Below are positions 4,326 through 10,631 of a DNA stretch of 10,631 nt, piece by piece; the first letter of the stretch is position 1, and each line of letters begins with the position of its first letter. Below the pieces are notes generated by a model that saw only the letters and a program-made list of their open reading frames with translations, was not told where the DNA came from and made no database searches. The position numbers and the translations under genes were made by a program. The stretch is from contig WTAY01000205.1 in NCBI GenBank assembly GCA_013139345.1, positions 1-10,631 of the forward strand, in the 5' to 3' direction. Origin of the DNA: Methylophaga sp. Its GTDB lineage: Bacteria; Pseudomonadota; Gammaproteobacteria; Nitrosococcales; Methylophagaceae.

Positions 4326-5687
4326 ATGAATAAATCAACTATTTTAGTCGTTGAAGATGATGCCGATTTACGTGGTGCACTTTGTGACACACTTGAGCTT
4401 GCCGGTTATGACGTGTCATCAACCGATCACGGTCAAGGCGCATTAGATAAAATGGCAAATGAACAATTTGGTTTGTTGTTAACCGATCTTCAAATGAAGC
4501 CGATGAATGGCCATACCTTATTGAAAAAAGCAAAACAGTTAAAGCCTGATTTGCCTGTTTTATTAATGACTGCTTATGGCACAGTTCAAGGTGCTGTTGA
4601 AGCGATGCACGAGGGAGCCAGTGACTATTTAATAAAACCCTTTGAAGCCGATGATTTATTGGATCGTGTGCAGCGTTATATTAGAACAACAACAATCAAT
4701 GATGAAATGATTGCCGTGGATAAAAGTTCACGTGACTTATTAACCCTATCACGCCGTGTTGCTGATGCCGATGCAACAGTATTAATTAGTGGTGAAAGTG
4801 GAACAGGTAAGGAAGTGCTTGCTCGCTTTTTACACCAGAACTCTATTAGAAATGAAGGGCCTTTTATTGCAATAAACTGTGCAGCCATTCCTGAAAACAT
4901 GCTTGAGGCAACGTTATTCGGTTATGAAAAAGGTGCGTTTACTGGGGCAATCCAAGCCTATGCGGGTAAATTTGAACAAGCACACCAAGGAACAATCCTA
5001 TTAGATGAAATTTCTGAGATGGACTTAGGGCTTCAGGCAAAATTATTACGCGTGTTGCAGGAACGTGAAGTTGAACGAATTGGTGGACGCAAACTTATTT
5101 CACTGGATGTTCGAGTATTAGCAACAACCAATAGATTATTACGAGATGAAGTGACAGCAGGTCGTTTCCGTGAAGATTTATATTATCGTTTAAATGTATT
5201 CCCACTTCATTTGTTACCACTAAGGGAACGGGCAGATGATATTTTGCCACTATCACAACAATTAATTGGACGACATTGTCGCCAAGCAGAAAGGCTGATG
5301 CCTGCCTTTAGTCCATGTGCTGAAAAGGCATTATTAAGTCATCAATGGCAAGGAAATGTGCGAGAGCTTGATAATGTATTACAGCGCGCTTTAATTCTGC
5401 AAGCTGGGCATACCATCACAGCGAATGATCTTGCATTTGAGTCAATGTCATCGGGAATAATGACAGAACAAAATATTGACGCAGAAAAAGTAGATAGCCA
5501 ATTGAGCGATGATTTACGCAGTCATGAACAGCGCCATATTCTTGATGCGTTGGCTAAAAATAATTGTAGCAGAAGGGCTACTGCAAAGGAATTAGGAATA
5601 AGTGAGCGCACACTTAGGTATAAGTTATCACGCTTTAGAGAAGAAGGTGTTGCGATTCCAGAGAAGGTTGGCAAGAAGTCTGCATAA
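4326..5687 (+). CDS. fleR: FleR/FlrC, sigma54-dependent response regulator
   Basis: FleR is phosphorylated by FleS and activates sigma54 promoters of basal-body and hook genes. The 453 residues form a complete NtrC-type regulator. The receiver (1-120) has acidic residues D11/D12, phosphoacceptor D54 in LTDLQMKPMNG, T82 and K104. The AAA+ domain has Walker A GESGTGKE (156-163), GAFTGA (203-208) and Walker B TILLDEISE with D227/E228. The C-terminal Fis-type HTH includes RRATAKELGISERTLRYKL. All residues for phosphorylation and ATP hydrolysis are intact, in contrast to FleQ. AAGGA at 4312-4316, overlapping the fleS stop, is its Shine-Dalgarno, so the pair is translationally close. The last codons of fleR carry a probable sigma54 promoter for fliE. 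Confidence 0.95.
   Translation: MNKSTILVVEDDADLRGALCDTLELAGYDVSSTDHGQGALDKMANEQFGLLLTDLQMKPMNGHTLLKKAKQLKPDLPVLLMTAYGTVQGAVEAMHEGASDYLIKPFEADDLLDRVQRYIRTTTINDEMIAVDKSSRDLLTLSRRVADADATVLISGESGTGKEVLARFLHQNSIRNEGPFIAINCAAIPENMLEATLFGYEKGAFTGAIQAYAGKFEQAHQGTILLDEISEMDLGLQAKLLRVLQEREVERIGGRKLISLDVRVLATTNRLLRDEVTAGRFREDLYYRLNVFPLHLLPLRERADDILPLSQQLIGRHCRQAERLMPAFSPCAEKALLSHQWQGNVRELDNVLQRALILQAGHTITANDLAFESMSSGIMTEQNIDAEKVDSQLSDDLRSHEQRHILDALAKNNCSRRATAKELGISERTLRYKLSRFREEGVAIPEKVGKKSA
5668..5685 (+). promoter_or_regulatory. Sigma54 promoter for fliE inside the 3' end of fleR
   Basis: TTGGCAAG (5668-5675), four bases and CTGCA (5680-5684) put GG at 5670-5671 and GC at 5682-5683, a 12-base offset. 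Eleven of 13 defined consensus positions match; the mismatches are A for C at 5674 and C for T at 5680. The predicted start near 5695 lies after the fleR stop and 27 bases before the fliE ATG. Lying in coding DNA it could be chance, but placement and orientation fit a FleR-activated fliE operon. Confidence 0.62.
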
Positions 5688-5688
5688 G

Positions 5689-5701
5689 CTAGTTTAACTA
5701 G
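5689..5701. promoter_or_regulatory. Palindrome at the predicted fliE transcription start
   Basis: CTAGTT-T-AACTAG is a perfect 6+6 palindrome in the short gap after fleR, spanning the start site predicted from the sigma54 element. It might be a regulator site or a 5' mRNA hairpin. It is short, has no T-tract and is not a terminator. Confidence 0.35.
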
Positions 5702-5721
5702 ACGTATGAGTGGAGATGACG

Positions 5722-6057
5722 ATGATTAATGCAATAGACCCAAACCAGTTATTAACCCAGATGAGAGCTGCTCAAGCTCAAGCTGCACAACAGACAAACA
5801 CTGCTATGCCAGTTCAGGGGCAAGCTAACGATAGTGTTAGTTTCTCAGGATTAATGAAGTCAGCGGTTGATCAAGTGAATGAAACACAGCAAGCATCAGG
5901 TAGGTTAAAAACAGCGTTTGAGATGGGTGACCCTAATGTCAGCCTAGCAGATGCCATGATCGCCTCTCAAAAGGCATCGGTTGCCTTTCAAGCCACACTA
6001 CAAGTTAGAAATAAGCTTGTGCAAGCGTATGAAGAAGTAATGAGAATGAGCGTTTAG
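5722..6057 (+). CDS. fliE: FliE, MS-ring/rod junction protein
   Basis: FliE is exported to the periplasm without a cleaved signal and joins the MS ring to the proximal rod; it is among the first export substrates. The 111-residue product has the family's conserved C-terminal half: VNETQQAS, then GDPNVSLADAMIASQKASV, then FQATLQVRNKLVQAYEEVM. The N-terminal third is glutamine- and alanine-rich and weakly conserved, as usual. I choose ATG 5722 because GGAG (5712-5715) lies 6 bases upstream; GTG 5710 and ATG 5716 overlap or abut that site. It stands 34 bases after fleR and 178 bases before fliF, a wider gap than is common in fliEF operons. Confidence 0.95.
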   Translation: MINAIDPNQLLTQMRAAQAQAAQQTNTAMPVQGQANDSVSFSGLMKSAVDQVNETQQASGRLKTAFEMGDPNVSLADAMIASQKASVAFQATLQVRNKLVQAYEEVMRMSV

Positions 6058-6235
6058 CATGCTAGCGAATTCATCTTTTCCTCCATTACAGCGTTGTTTT
6101 TGTACTCAAATGGTCACATATTTCAATATGTTCACATTCTCCGTGCAAAAATGCCTTGTTATGAAGAAAAATCTAAACACGCTTAAAATGCTAAATAACG
6201 TTAATTTTGCTCAAATATAATAAGAAGAATCTATT
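6058..6235 (+). other. fliE-fliF intergenic region with a palindrome
   Basis: No gene, terminator or convincing promoter is visible in this 178-base gap. It contains the palindrome ACATATT-TC-AATATGT (6116-6131), bracketed by direct TCACAT copies at 6114-6119 and 6132-6137. A TATAAT at 6216-6221 lacks a -35 element and is too near the fliF ATG to be persuasive. No pair of GG and GC at the sigma54 spacing occurs on the + strand. fliF is probably read from the fliE promoter, with this leader perhaps modulating it. Confidence 0.4.
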
Positions 6236-7921
6236 ATGGAAAACGTACCCGCTACAATAAACCCAGCCACAGGCCTGCCACTACCAACAACGCCACTTGG
6301 TGCGATGCAGTCTAATATGTCGCGTCAGCCGATTATGAAACAAGCGGGTTTTTTATTGGCAATTGCAGCCAGTATCGTTTTGGGTGGTTACGTACTGAAC
6401 TGGTCTCAAACGCCAAGTTATCAAATCTTATTTTCTGGCATGCAGCCAATGGAATCATCAGAAGTTGTTGCAATATTGCAGCAGTCAGATGTGCCTTATA
6501 AGTTAGATCCTAAGACGGGTGCATTATTAGTGCCTGCATCTAAAATTCAAAGTTTACGATTAAAACTGGCAGCAGAAGGTCTACCGCGCAGTTCATCACG
6601 AGGCATGGAAATGTTAAATGAGGAACAAGGTTTTGGTACTAGTCAATTTGTTGAACGTGCTCGCTATCAACGTGCGATGGAAGAAGAGTTAGCACGATCT
6701 ATTTCTGCGATATATAACGTTCAAAGTGCACGCGTACATTTAGCAACACCGAAACAATCGGTGTTTGTTCGTGAACGTAAAGCACCAACAGCATCAGTCA
6801 TTGTTAACCTTTACGCTGGACGTCGCCTCGATAAAGGTCAAGTATCAGCGATTACGCATATGGTGTCATCAAGCGTACCTAATATGATTAGTAAAGATGT
6901 GACCGTGGTTGATCAAAAAGGCAAGTTGTTGACGCGTGGTGATCGTGATGAAGGTGTTGCGATGAGTGATAGTCAAATGGAATATTCTCAGAAATTAGAG
7001 CAGCGTTACATTCGACGTATTGAAGATATTTTGTCGCCAATTGTGGGTATGGATGGTGTTAGAGCCCAAGTGGTTGCAGAGGTTGATTTTACGGTAACAG
7101 AGCAAACTCAAGAACGTTATAACCCTGACTTAGCTGCGGTGCGTAGTGAGCAAATTCAAGAAGATAATAAAGTGGGTGCTGCTGGTGCTTTTGGTGTGCC
7201 GGGTGCATTAGCAAATCAACCTCCTGGAGGTGGTGTTGCACCTGAAGTAGTTAAATCAGAAGAGGGGGCTACAAGTGCATCAAGACGAGGTAGTAGCCAT
7301 AAAAGTAGCACACGTAATTATGAGTTAGATCGTACCATTAGCCATACTCGTTTAGCACCGGGCTCAATCAGACGTTTGAGTGTTGCAGTCTTAGTAGATG
7401 AACGTCATACACTTGATGCAGAAGGTAATGTGACATCAACTGCACTGACAGAAAGTGAAATGACACGAATTAATGCACTGGTTATGGATGCCATCGGCTT
7501 TAATAAAGCACGAGGCGATAGTTTGAATGTTGTTAATGCGCCATTTATTGTTCCAGCCGCGGCTGAGCCTTTGCCTGAACTGTCTTTAATGGAACAGCCT
7601 TGGGTTTGGGATATCGCTAAACAAAGTTTAGGCGGTCTATTAGTGTTATTCTTACTGTTTGGCGTGATTAGACCCGCATTTAGAGATATGAACAAAGTGC
7701 CAGTTGTTGAAGGTGGCCAAGCGGCGGCTGGCGCAGGTGCAGATGGAATGACACCACAACAAGCTTTAGCTGGTGGGGGTGACTCTGGGGATGACATTGC
7801 GAAAATAACGACAGGCTCTGAATCAATGGAAGAGCAAATGAATAATGTCCGCAGCTTAGTGCAACAAGATCCAGCATTGGTTGCTCAAGTAGTTAAAAAT
7901 TGGACTGCGAGTGATGCATAA
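6236..7921 (+). CDS. fliF: FliF, flagellar MS-ring protein
   Basis: FliF oligomerises in the inner membrane into the MS ring, which houses the export gate and carries the rotor. The 561 residues are the usual length. The order is a cytoplasmic N-terminus (1-36), a membrane helix (about 37-56, GFLLAIAASIVLGGYVL), the periplasmic YscJ/FliF ring-building domains, a Gly/Ser/Ala-rich disordered segment (about 318-362), a further periplasmic part and a second membrane helix (about 462-480, LGGLLVLFLLFGVI). The C-terminal cytoplasmic tail (about 520-561, with SLVQQDPALVAQVVKNW) matches the FliG-binding region. The Shine-Dalgarno is poor (AAGAAG, 6222-6227). The stop codon overlaps the fliG start by one base (TAATG), which suggests coupled synthesis of FliF and its partner FliG. 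Confidence 0.96.
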   Translation: MENVPATINPATGLPLPTTPLGAMQSNMSRQPIMKQAGFLLAIAASIVLGGYVLNWSQTPSYQILFSGMQPMESSEVVAILQQSDVPYKLDPKTGALLVPASKIQSLRLKLAAEGLPRSSSRGMEMLNEEQGFGTSQFVERARYQRAMEEELARSISAIYNVQSARVHLATPKQSVFVRERKAPTASVIVNLYAGRRLDKGQVSAITHMVSSSVPNMISKDVTVVDQKGKLLTRGDRDEGVAMSDSQMEYSQKLEQRYIRRIEDILSPIVGMDGVRAQVVAEVDFTVTEQTQERYNPDLAAVRSEQIQEDNKVGAAGAFGVPGALANQPPGGGVAPEVVKSEEGATSASRRGSSHKSSTRNYELDRTISHTRLAPGSIRRLSVAVLVDERHTLDAEGNVTSTALTESEMTRINALVMDAIGFNKARGDSLNVVNAPFIVPAAAEPLPELSLMEQPWVWDIAKQSLGGLLVLFLLFGVIRPAFRDMNKVPVVEGGQAAAGAGADGMTPQQALAGGGDSGDDIAKITTGSESMEEQMNNVRSLVQQDPALVAQVVKNWTASDA

Positions 7922-8931
7922 TGGCTGAAGAAGCTAGAAAATTAACAGGTATTGAGAAAGCAGCGGTTTTTTTGCGTTCACTAGGTGAGGCAGAAGCAGC
8001 TGAAGTACTTAAACATATGAACCCGAAAGAGGTTCAGAAAGTCGGCCAAACAATGGCAACCTTGAGTAATGTTACCCGAGAAGAAGTTCAAGCAGTGCTT
8101 GATACATTTGTCAGCACAGTTGAAGAGGAAACAGGCTTAGGCATTGGTTCCCATGACTATGTTCGTAAAATGTTGGTGGGTGCATTAGGTGAAGATAAGG
8201 CCGGAAATTTATTAGATAGAATTTTATCTGGTGGTAATACCTCTGGTTTAGAACAATTAAAGTGGATGGATTCTCGTGGTATTTATGAGATCATTCGCTT
8301 AGAACATCCACAAATTATTGCAATTGTGTGTTCGTTTCTTGAACCTGATCAATCTGCTGCGGTTTTATCTCTATTTCCTGAACGTGACCAAGCTAATGTT
8401 CTGTTACGAATTGCGACTTTAGATGGTGTTCAACCTGCGGCTTTAACAGAGTTAAATGAAATTCTAGAAAAACAATTTAGTGGTAGTGCTGGTGGTCAAA
8501 CAATGACGGTTGGTGGTATGAAAACAGCTGCTGATATTCTTAACTTTGTTGATGGTAGTGCTGAAGCAGCGATTATGGAATCCATTAAAGAAACTGAGCC
8601 TGACTTAGGGCAAAGTATCGAAGATCTTATGTTTGTCTTTGATAATCTTATTGATGTGGATGATCGCGGTATTCAAACATTGATGCGTGAAATTCAATCT
8701 GACCAATTGCAACTTGCTCTGAAAGGGGCTGATGAAGCCTTGAGAGAAAAATTCCTTAACAATATGTCACAACGTGCTGCTGAAATGTTGCGAGATGACT
8801 TAGAAGCAATGCCTCCAGTTCGAGTGAGTGATGTTGAAACTGCACAGAAAACAATTCTTACTGCCGCACGCGTTCTCTCTGATAAAGGTGAGATTCAGTT
8901 AGGCGGAGGTGGTGGAGATGACTTCGTCTAA
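7921..8931 (+). CDS. fliG: FliG, rotor switch protein
   Basis: FliG sits on the cytoplasmic face of the MS ring, forms the upper C-ring with FliM and FliN, and takes torque from the stator. The 336 residues are full length. The N-terminal FliF-binding domain starts with the conserved LTGIEKAAVFLRSLG. The middle domain holds the EHPQ motif (128-131) that binds FliM. The C-terminal torque domain keeps all five charged residues known from E. coli: K268 (ALKGAD), R285 (MSQRAA), D292 and D293 (RDDLEA) and R301 (PPVRV). The last residues are five glycines followed by DDFV; those glycine codons form the Shine-Dalgarno of fliH. It overlaps fliF by one base and fliH by 14 bases. Confidence 0.97.
   Translation: MAEEARKLTGIEKAAVFLRSLGEAEAAEVLKHMNPKEVQKVGQTMATLSNVTREEVQAVLDTFVSTVEEETGLGIGSHDYVRKMLVGALGEDKAGNLLDRILSGGNTSGLEQLKWMDSRGIYEIIRLEHPQIIAIVCSFLEPDQSAAVLSLFPERDQANVLLRIATLDGVQPAALTELNEILEKQFSGSAGGQTMTVGGMKTAADILNFVDGSAEAAIMESIKETEPDLGQSIEDLMFVFDNLIDVDDRGIQTLMREIQSDQLQLALKGADEALREKFLNNMSQRAAEMLRDDLEAMPPVRVSDVETAQKTILTAARVLSDKGEIQLGGGGGDDFV
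8905..8910 (+). promoter_or_regulatory. Strong Shine-Dalgarno of fliH inside fliG
   Basis: GGAGGT at 8905-8910 lies 7 bases before ATG 8918 and decides the fliH start. It is built from glycine codons of the fliG tail. The two in-frame upstream GTG codons (8909, 8912) fall in or next to this site and are unlikely starts. Confidence 0.8.
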
Positions 8932-9607
8932 AGATGAATTAGTTACGGAGCAATCTGATGTGATTTCATCCGATGAAATTGCGGCGGCTTATCAGCGTTG
9001 GGAAGCACCTACAATGGTGTCCGTCACTGATGTTGAAGCTGGGCTCGGCCCTCTTTCAGTCAAAGATATTGAGAAACTTCAAAAAGAAGCCGAAGAAGAA
9101 GGTTATAAAGCTGGATTTGAAAAAGGGCGTGAAGCGGGCGAAAAATCAGGTTTAGAAGCAGGTCAGCAAGAGATTAAGCAACAGGTCGCTTATTTACAGC
9201 AGGTGATGGCAAGTTTAAATGCACCGTTAGCAGAAGTAGATCAGCACGTTGAAGAAGATCTTATCGCTTTAGTTACGACGATGACCCGTCAATTAGTTCG
9301 TCGAGAATTAAAAATGCAACCGGAACATGTGATTGGTGCTGTTCGTGCTGCAATGGCTGTTTTACCAATCAATGATCGAAAGTTAAAAATATTTCTACAC
9401 CCACAGGATGTCGAACTCGTTAAAACAGGCCTCTCAATTGAAGATGAAGATTCTAACTGGAAATGGGTAGAAGACCCTTTATTAACACGTGGTGGTGTGC
9501 GACTTATTACAGCAGATACAACTATTGATGCAACAGTTGAAGCCCGACTAAACAGTGTGATAAATAAACTGTTAGGTGAGGAACGTGTTGATGATGTCAC
9601 TGAGTAA
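8918..9607 (+). CDS. fliH: FliH, export ATPase regulator/stator
   Basis: FliH dimerises, binds the N-terminus of the FliI ATPase, restrains its activity and docks it to FliN and FlhA at the base of the export gate. The 229-residue protein has the expected layout. The N-terminal segment has an aromatic docking patch (YQRWEAPTM, 25-33). A glycine ladder follows, with G62, G66, G70, G74, G78 and G82 spaced exactly four residues apart, the GxxxG repeats typical of FliH helices. Then come a coiled-coil stretch and a C-terminal globular domain (about 110-225) with the conserved EDPLLTRGGVRL. It begins 14 bases inside fliG and ends 17 bases after the chosen fliI start, so fliG, fliH and fliI are translationally linked. 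Confidence 0.93.
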   Translation: MTSSKDELVTEQSDVISSDEIAAAYQRWEAPTMVSVTDVEAGLGPLSVKDIEKLQKEAEEEGYKAGFEKGREAGEKSGLEAGQQEIKQQVAYLQQVMASLNAPLAEVDQHVEEDLIALVTTMTRQLVRRELKMQPEHVIGAVRAAMAVLPINDRKLKIFLHPQDVELVKTGLSIEDEDSNWKWVEDPLLTRGGVRLITADTTIDATVEARLNSVINKLLGEERVDDVTE

Positions 9608-10631
9608 TATGGCTAATCGCACTGAAAATCTGCGAGCAAAATTAAAAGAATATCAACAACGCTTAGATAACGACCCAACAGAAGTGCTGGTGGTTGAAGG
9701 TCGTTTAACACGCATGGTCGGTTTGACATTGGAAGCGGTTGGTTTTCAAGCGCCGATAGGTAGCCGATGTGAAGTTCAGGGTGTGGGTGGGAAACCGATA
9801 GAGGCTGAAGTGGTCGGTTTTGCCGGTGAAACGCTTTACCTGATGCCGACAGGGGATACACGAGGTCTTGTTCCCAATGCGCGAGTTCGCCCACTGCGAA
9901 GTGATTCTCAAGTTCCTGTTGGTGAAGAATTACTAGGTCGTGTTGTTGATGGAGCCTGTAAACCACTGGATGGTAAAGGTCCTTTAAATGTTAAAGATCG
10001 TGTTCCCTTACATGGCCACCCCGTTAATCCTTTAGCTCGTTCTCCTGTTCGCCATCATTTAGATGTGGGTGTTGAAGCTATTAATGCCTTACTCAGTGTT
10101 GGTCGAGGTCAGCGAATGGGCCTGTTTGCCGGTAGTGGTGTGGGTAAGAGTGTATTACTTGGCATGATGACGCGGTTTACGGAAGCAGATGTGATCGTCG
10201 TTGGCCTTATCGGTGAACGTGGTCGAGAAGTGAAAGAATTCATTGAAGATATTTTAGGTACAGAAGGTCTAGAACGTGCTGTTGTGGTTGCGTCACCGGC
10301 TGATCACTCTCCCTTAATGCGTCTACATGGTGCAATGTTAGCCACCAGTATTGCCGAGTATTTTCGAGATCAAGGTAAGCAAGTCTTATTATTAATGGAT
10401 TCATTAACACGTTATGCACAAGCACAACGTGAAATAGCCTTGGCAATCGGAGAACCTCCAGCAACAAAAGGGTATCCACCTTCTGTATTTTCATTATTAC
10501 CCCAACTTGTTGAGCGAGCAGGTAATGGCCCCGACGGTGGTGGCGCGATTACAGCCATTTATACGGTATTAACGGAAGGGGATGATCAACAAGATCCTGT
10601 CGCTGATGCAGCAAGGGCTATTTTAGATGGT
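9591..10631 (+). CDS. fliI: FliI, flagellar export ATPase (3' end outside window)
   Basis: FliI is a hexameric ATPase related to the F1 beta subunit that delivers and unfolds substrates for flagellar export. The frame is open to the right edge for 347 codons; relatives have about 440-470, so roughly the last 100 are missing from view. Numbered from 9591, visible motifs are the N-terminal VVEGRLTRMVGL, Walker A AGSGVGKS (180-187, K186), the catalytic glutamate E209 in GLIGERGREV, Walker B QVLLLMDSLTRYAQAQRE, and GYPPSVFSLLPQLVERAG. I choose ATG 9591 because GAGGA (9578-9582) lies 8 bases upstream. ATG 9594 is adjacent, and ATG 9609, just after the fliH stop, has no Shine-Dalgarno but would give a more typical N-terminus. 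Reading frame and motifs are intact. Confidence 0.95.
   Translation, partial: MMSLSNMANRTENLRAKLKEYQQRLDNDPTEVLVVEGRLTRMVGLTLEAVGFQAPIGSRCEVQGVGGKPIEAEVVGFAGETLYLMPTGDTRGLVPNARVRPLRSDSQVPVGEELLGRVVDGACKPLDGKGPLNVKDRVPLHGHPVNPLARSPVRHHLDVGVEAINALLSVGRGQRMGLFAGSGVGKSVLLGMMTRFTEADVIVVGLIGERGREVKEFIEDILGTEGLERAVVVASPADHSPLMRLHGAMLATSIAEYFRDQGKQVLLLMDSLTRYAQAQREIALAIGEPPATKGYPPSVFSLLPQLVERAGNGPDGGGAITAIYTVLTEGDDQQDPVADAARAILDG

Noticed and set aside
6152..6170. Sigma54-like promoter on the - strand in the fliE-fliF gap
   Set aside because: On the reverse strand AGGCATTTTTGCAC looks similar, but GG and GC are 9 and not 12 bases apart, and no divergent gene exists.
6216..6221. TATAAT as a -10 for a fliF promoter
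   Set aside because: No -35 at 16-18 bases upstream and the transcript would begin only a few bases before the ATG.
7405..7797. 130-codon open frame on the - strand inside fliF
   Set aside because: Antisense shadow of a well-supported fliF; low-complexity Pro/Ala/Ser product arising from the codons of the Gly/Ala-rich region.
9613..9966. 117-codon open frame on the - strand opposite fliI
   Set aside because: Lies wholly within conserved fliI coding sequence; its product is His/Leu-rich with no recognisable domain.

Overview
The window is a stretch of flagellar genes, all on the + strand, from an AT-rich gammaproteobacterium outside the enterics. It uses the Pseudomonas/Vibrio type of flagellar control (FleQ/FlrA plus the FleS-FleR two-component pair) and not FlhDC. 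The genus cannot be fixed from the sequence. The order is fliS, a fliT-like gene, fleQ, fleS, fleR, fliE, fliF, fliG, fliH and the first 347 codons of fliI, which runs off the right edge.

Layout. Positions 1-351 hold no gene. They carry a nest of short palindromic repeats, an intrinsic terminator at 227-258 for whatever lies upstream, and a sigma28-like promoter ahead of fliS. fliS (370) and the fliT-like gene (780) encode export chaperones and are nearly contiguous. A 136-base gap then carries a sigma70-type promoter overlapped by a FleQ-box-like palindrome, and a leader hairpin before fleQ (1228). The 443-base gap between fleQ and fleS holds a second repeat nest, which shares two motif families with the left edge. 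It ends in a well-spaced sigma54 promoter for fleSR. fleS (3126) and fleR (4326) form an operon. A second sigma54-like promoter lies in the last codons of fleR and points at fliE (5722). A 178-base gap with a palindrome precedes fliF (6236). fliF, fliG, fliH and fliI are tightly packed with overlapping ends.

How it works together. The sites suggest the full transcription hierarchy can be read here: sigma70 to fleQ (possibly with autoregulation), FleQ with sigma54 to fleSR, FleR with sigma54 to fliE and the export/rotor genes, and sigma28 to fliS. The structural genes build the MS ring (FliF), the rotor switch (FliG), the rod junction (FliE) and the export ATPase with its regulator (FliI, FliH).

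I found no undescribed system. The genes are conventional. What deserves a second look is regulatory: the site over the fleQ promoter, the leader hairpin, the possible leader peptide before fliS, the altered c-di-GMP motif in FleQ, and the repeat nests at operon boundaries.
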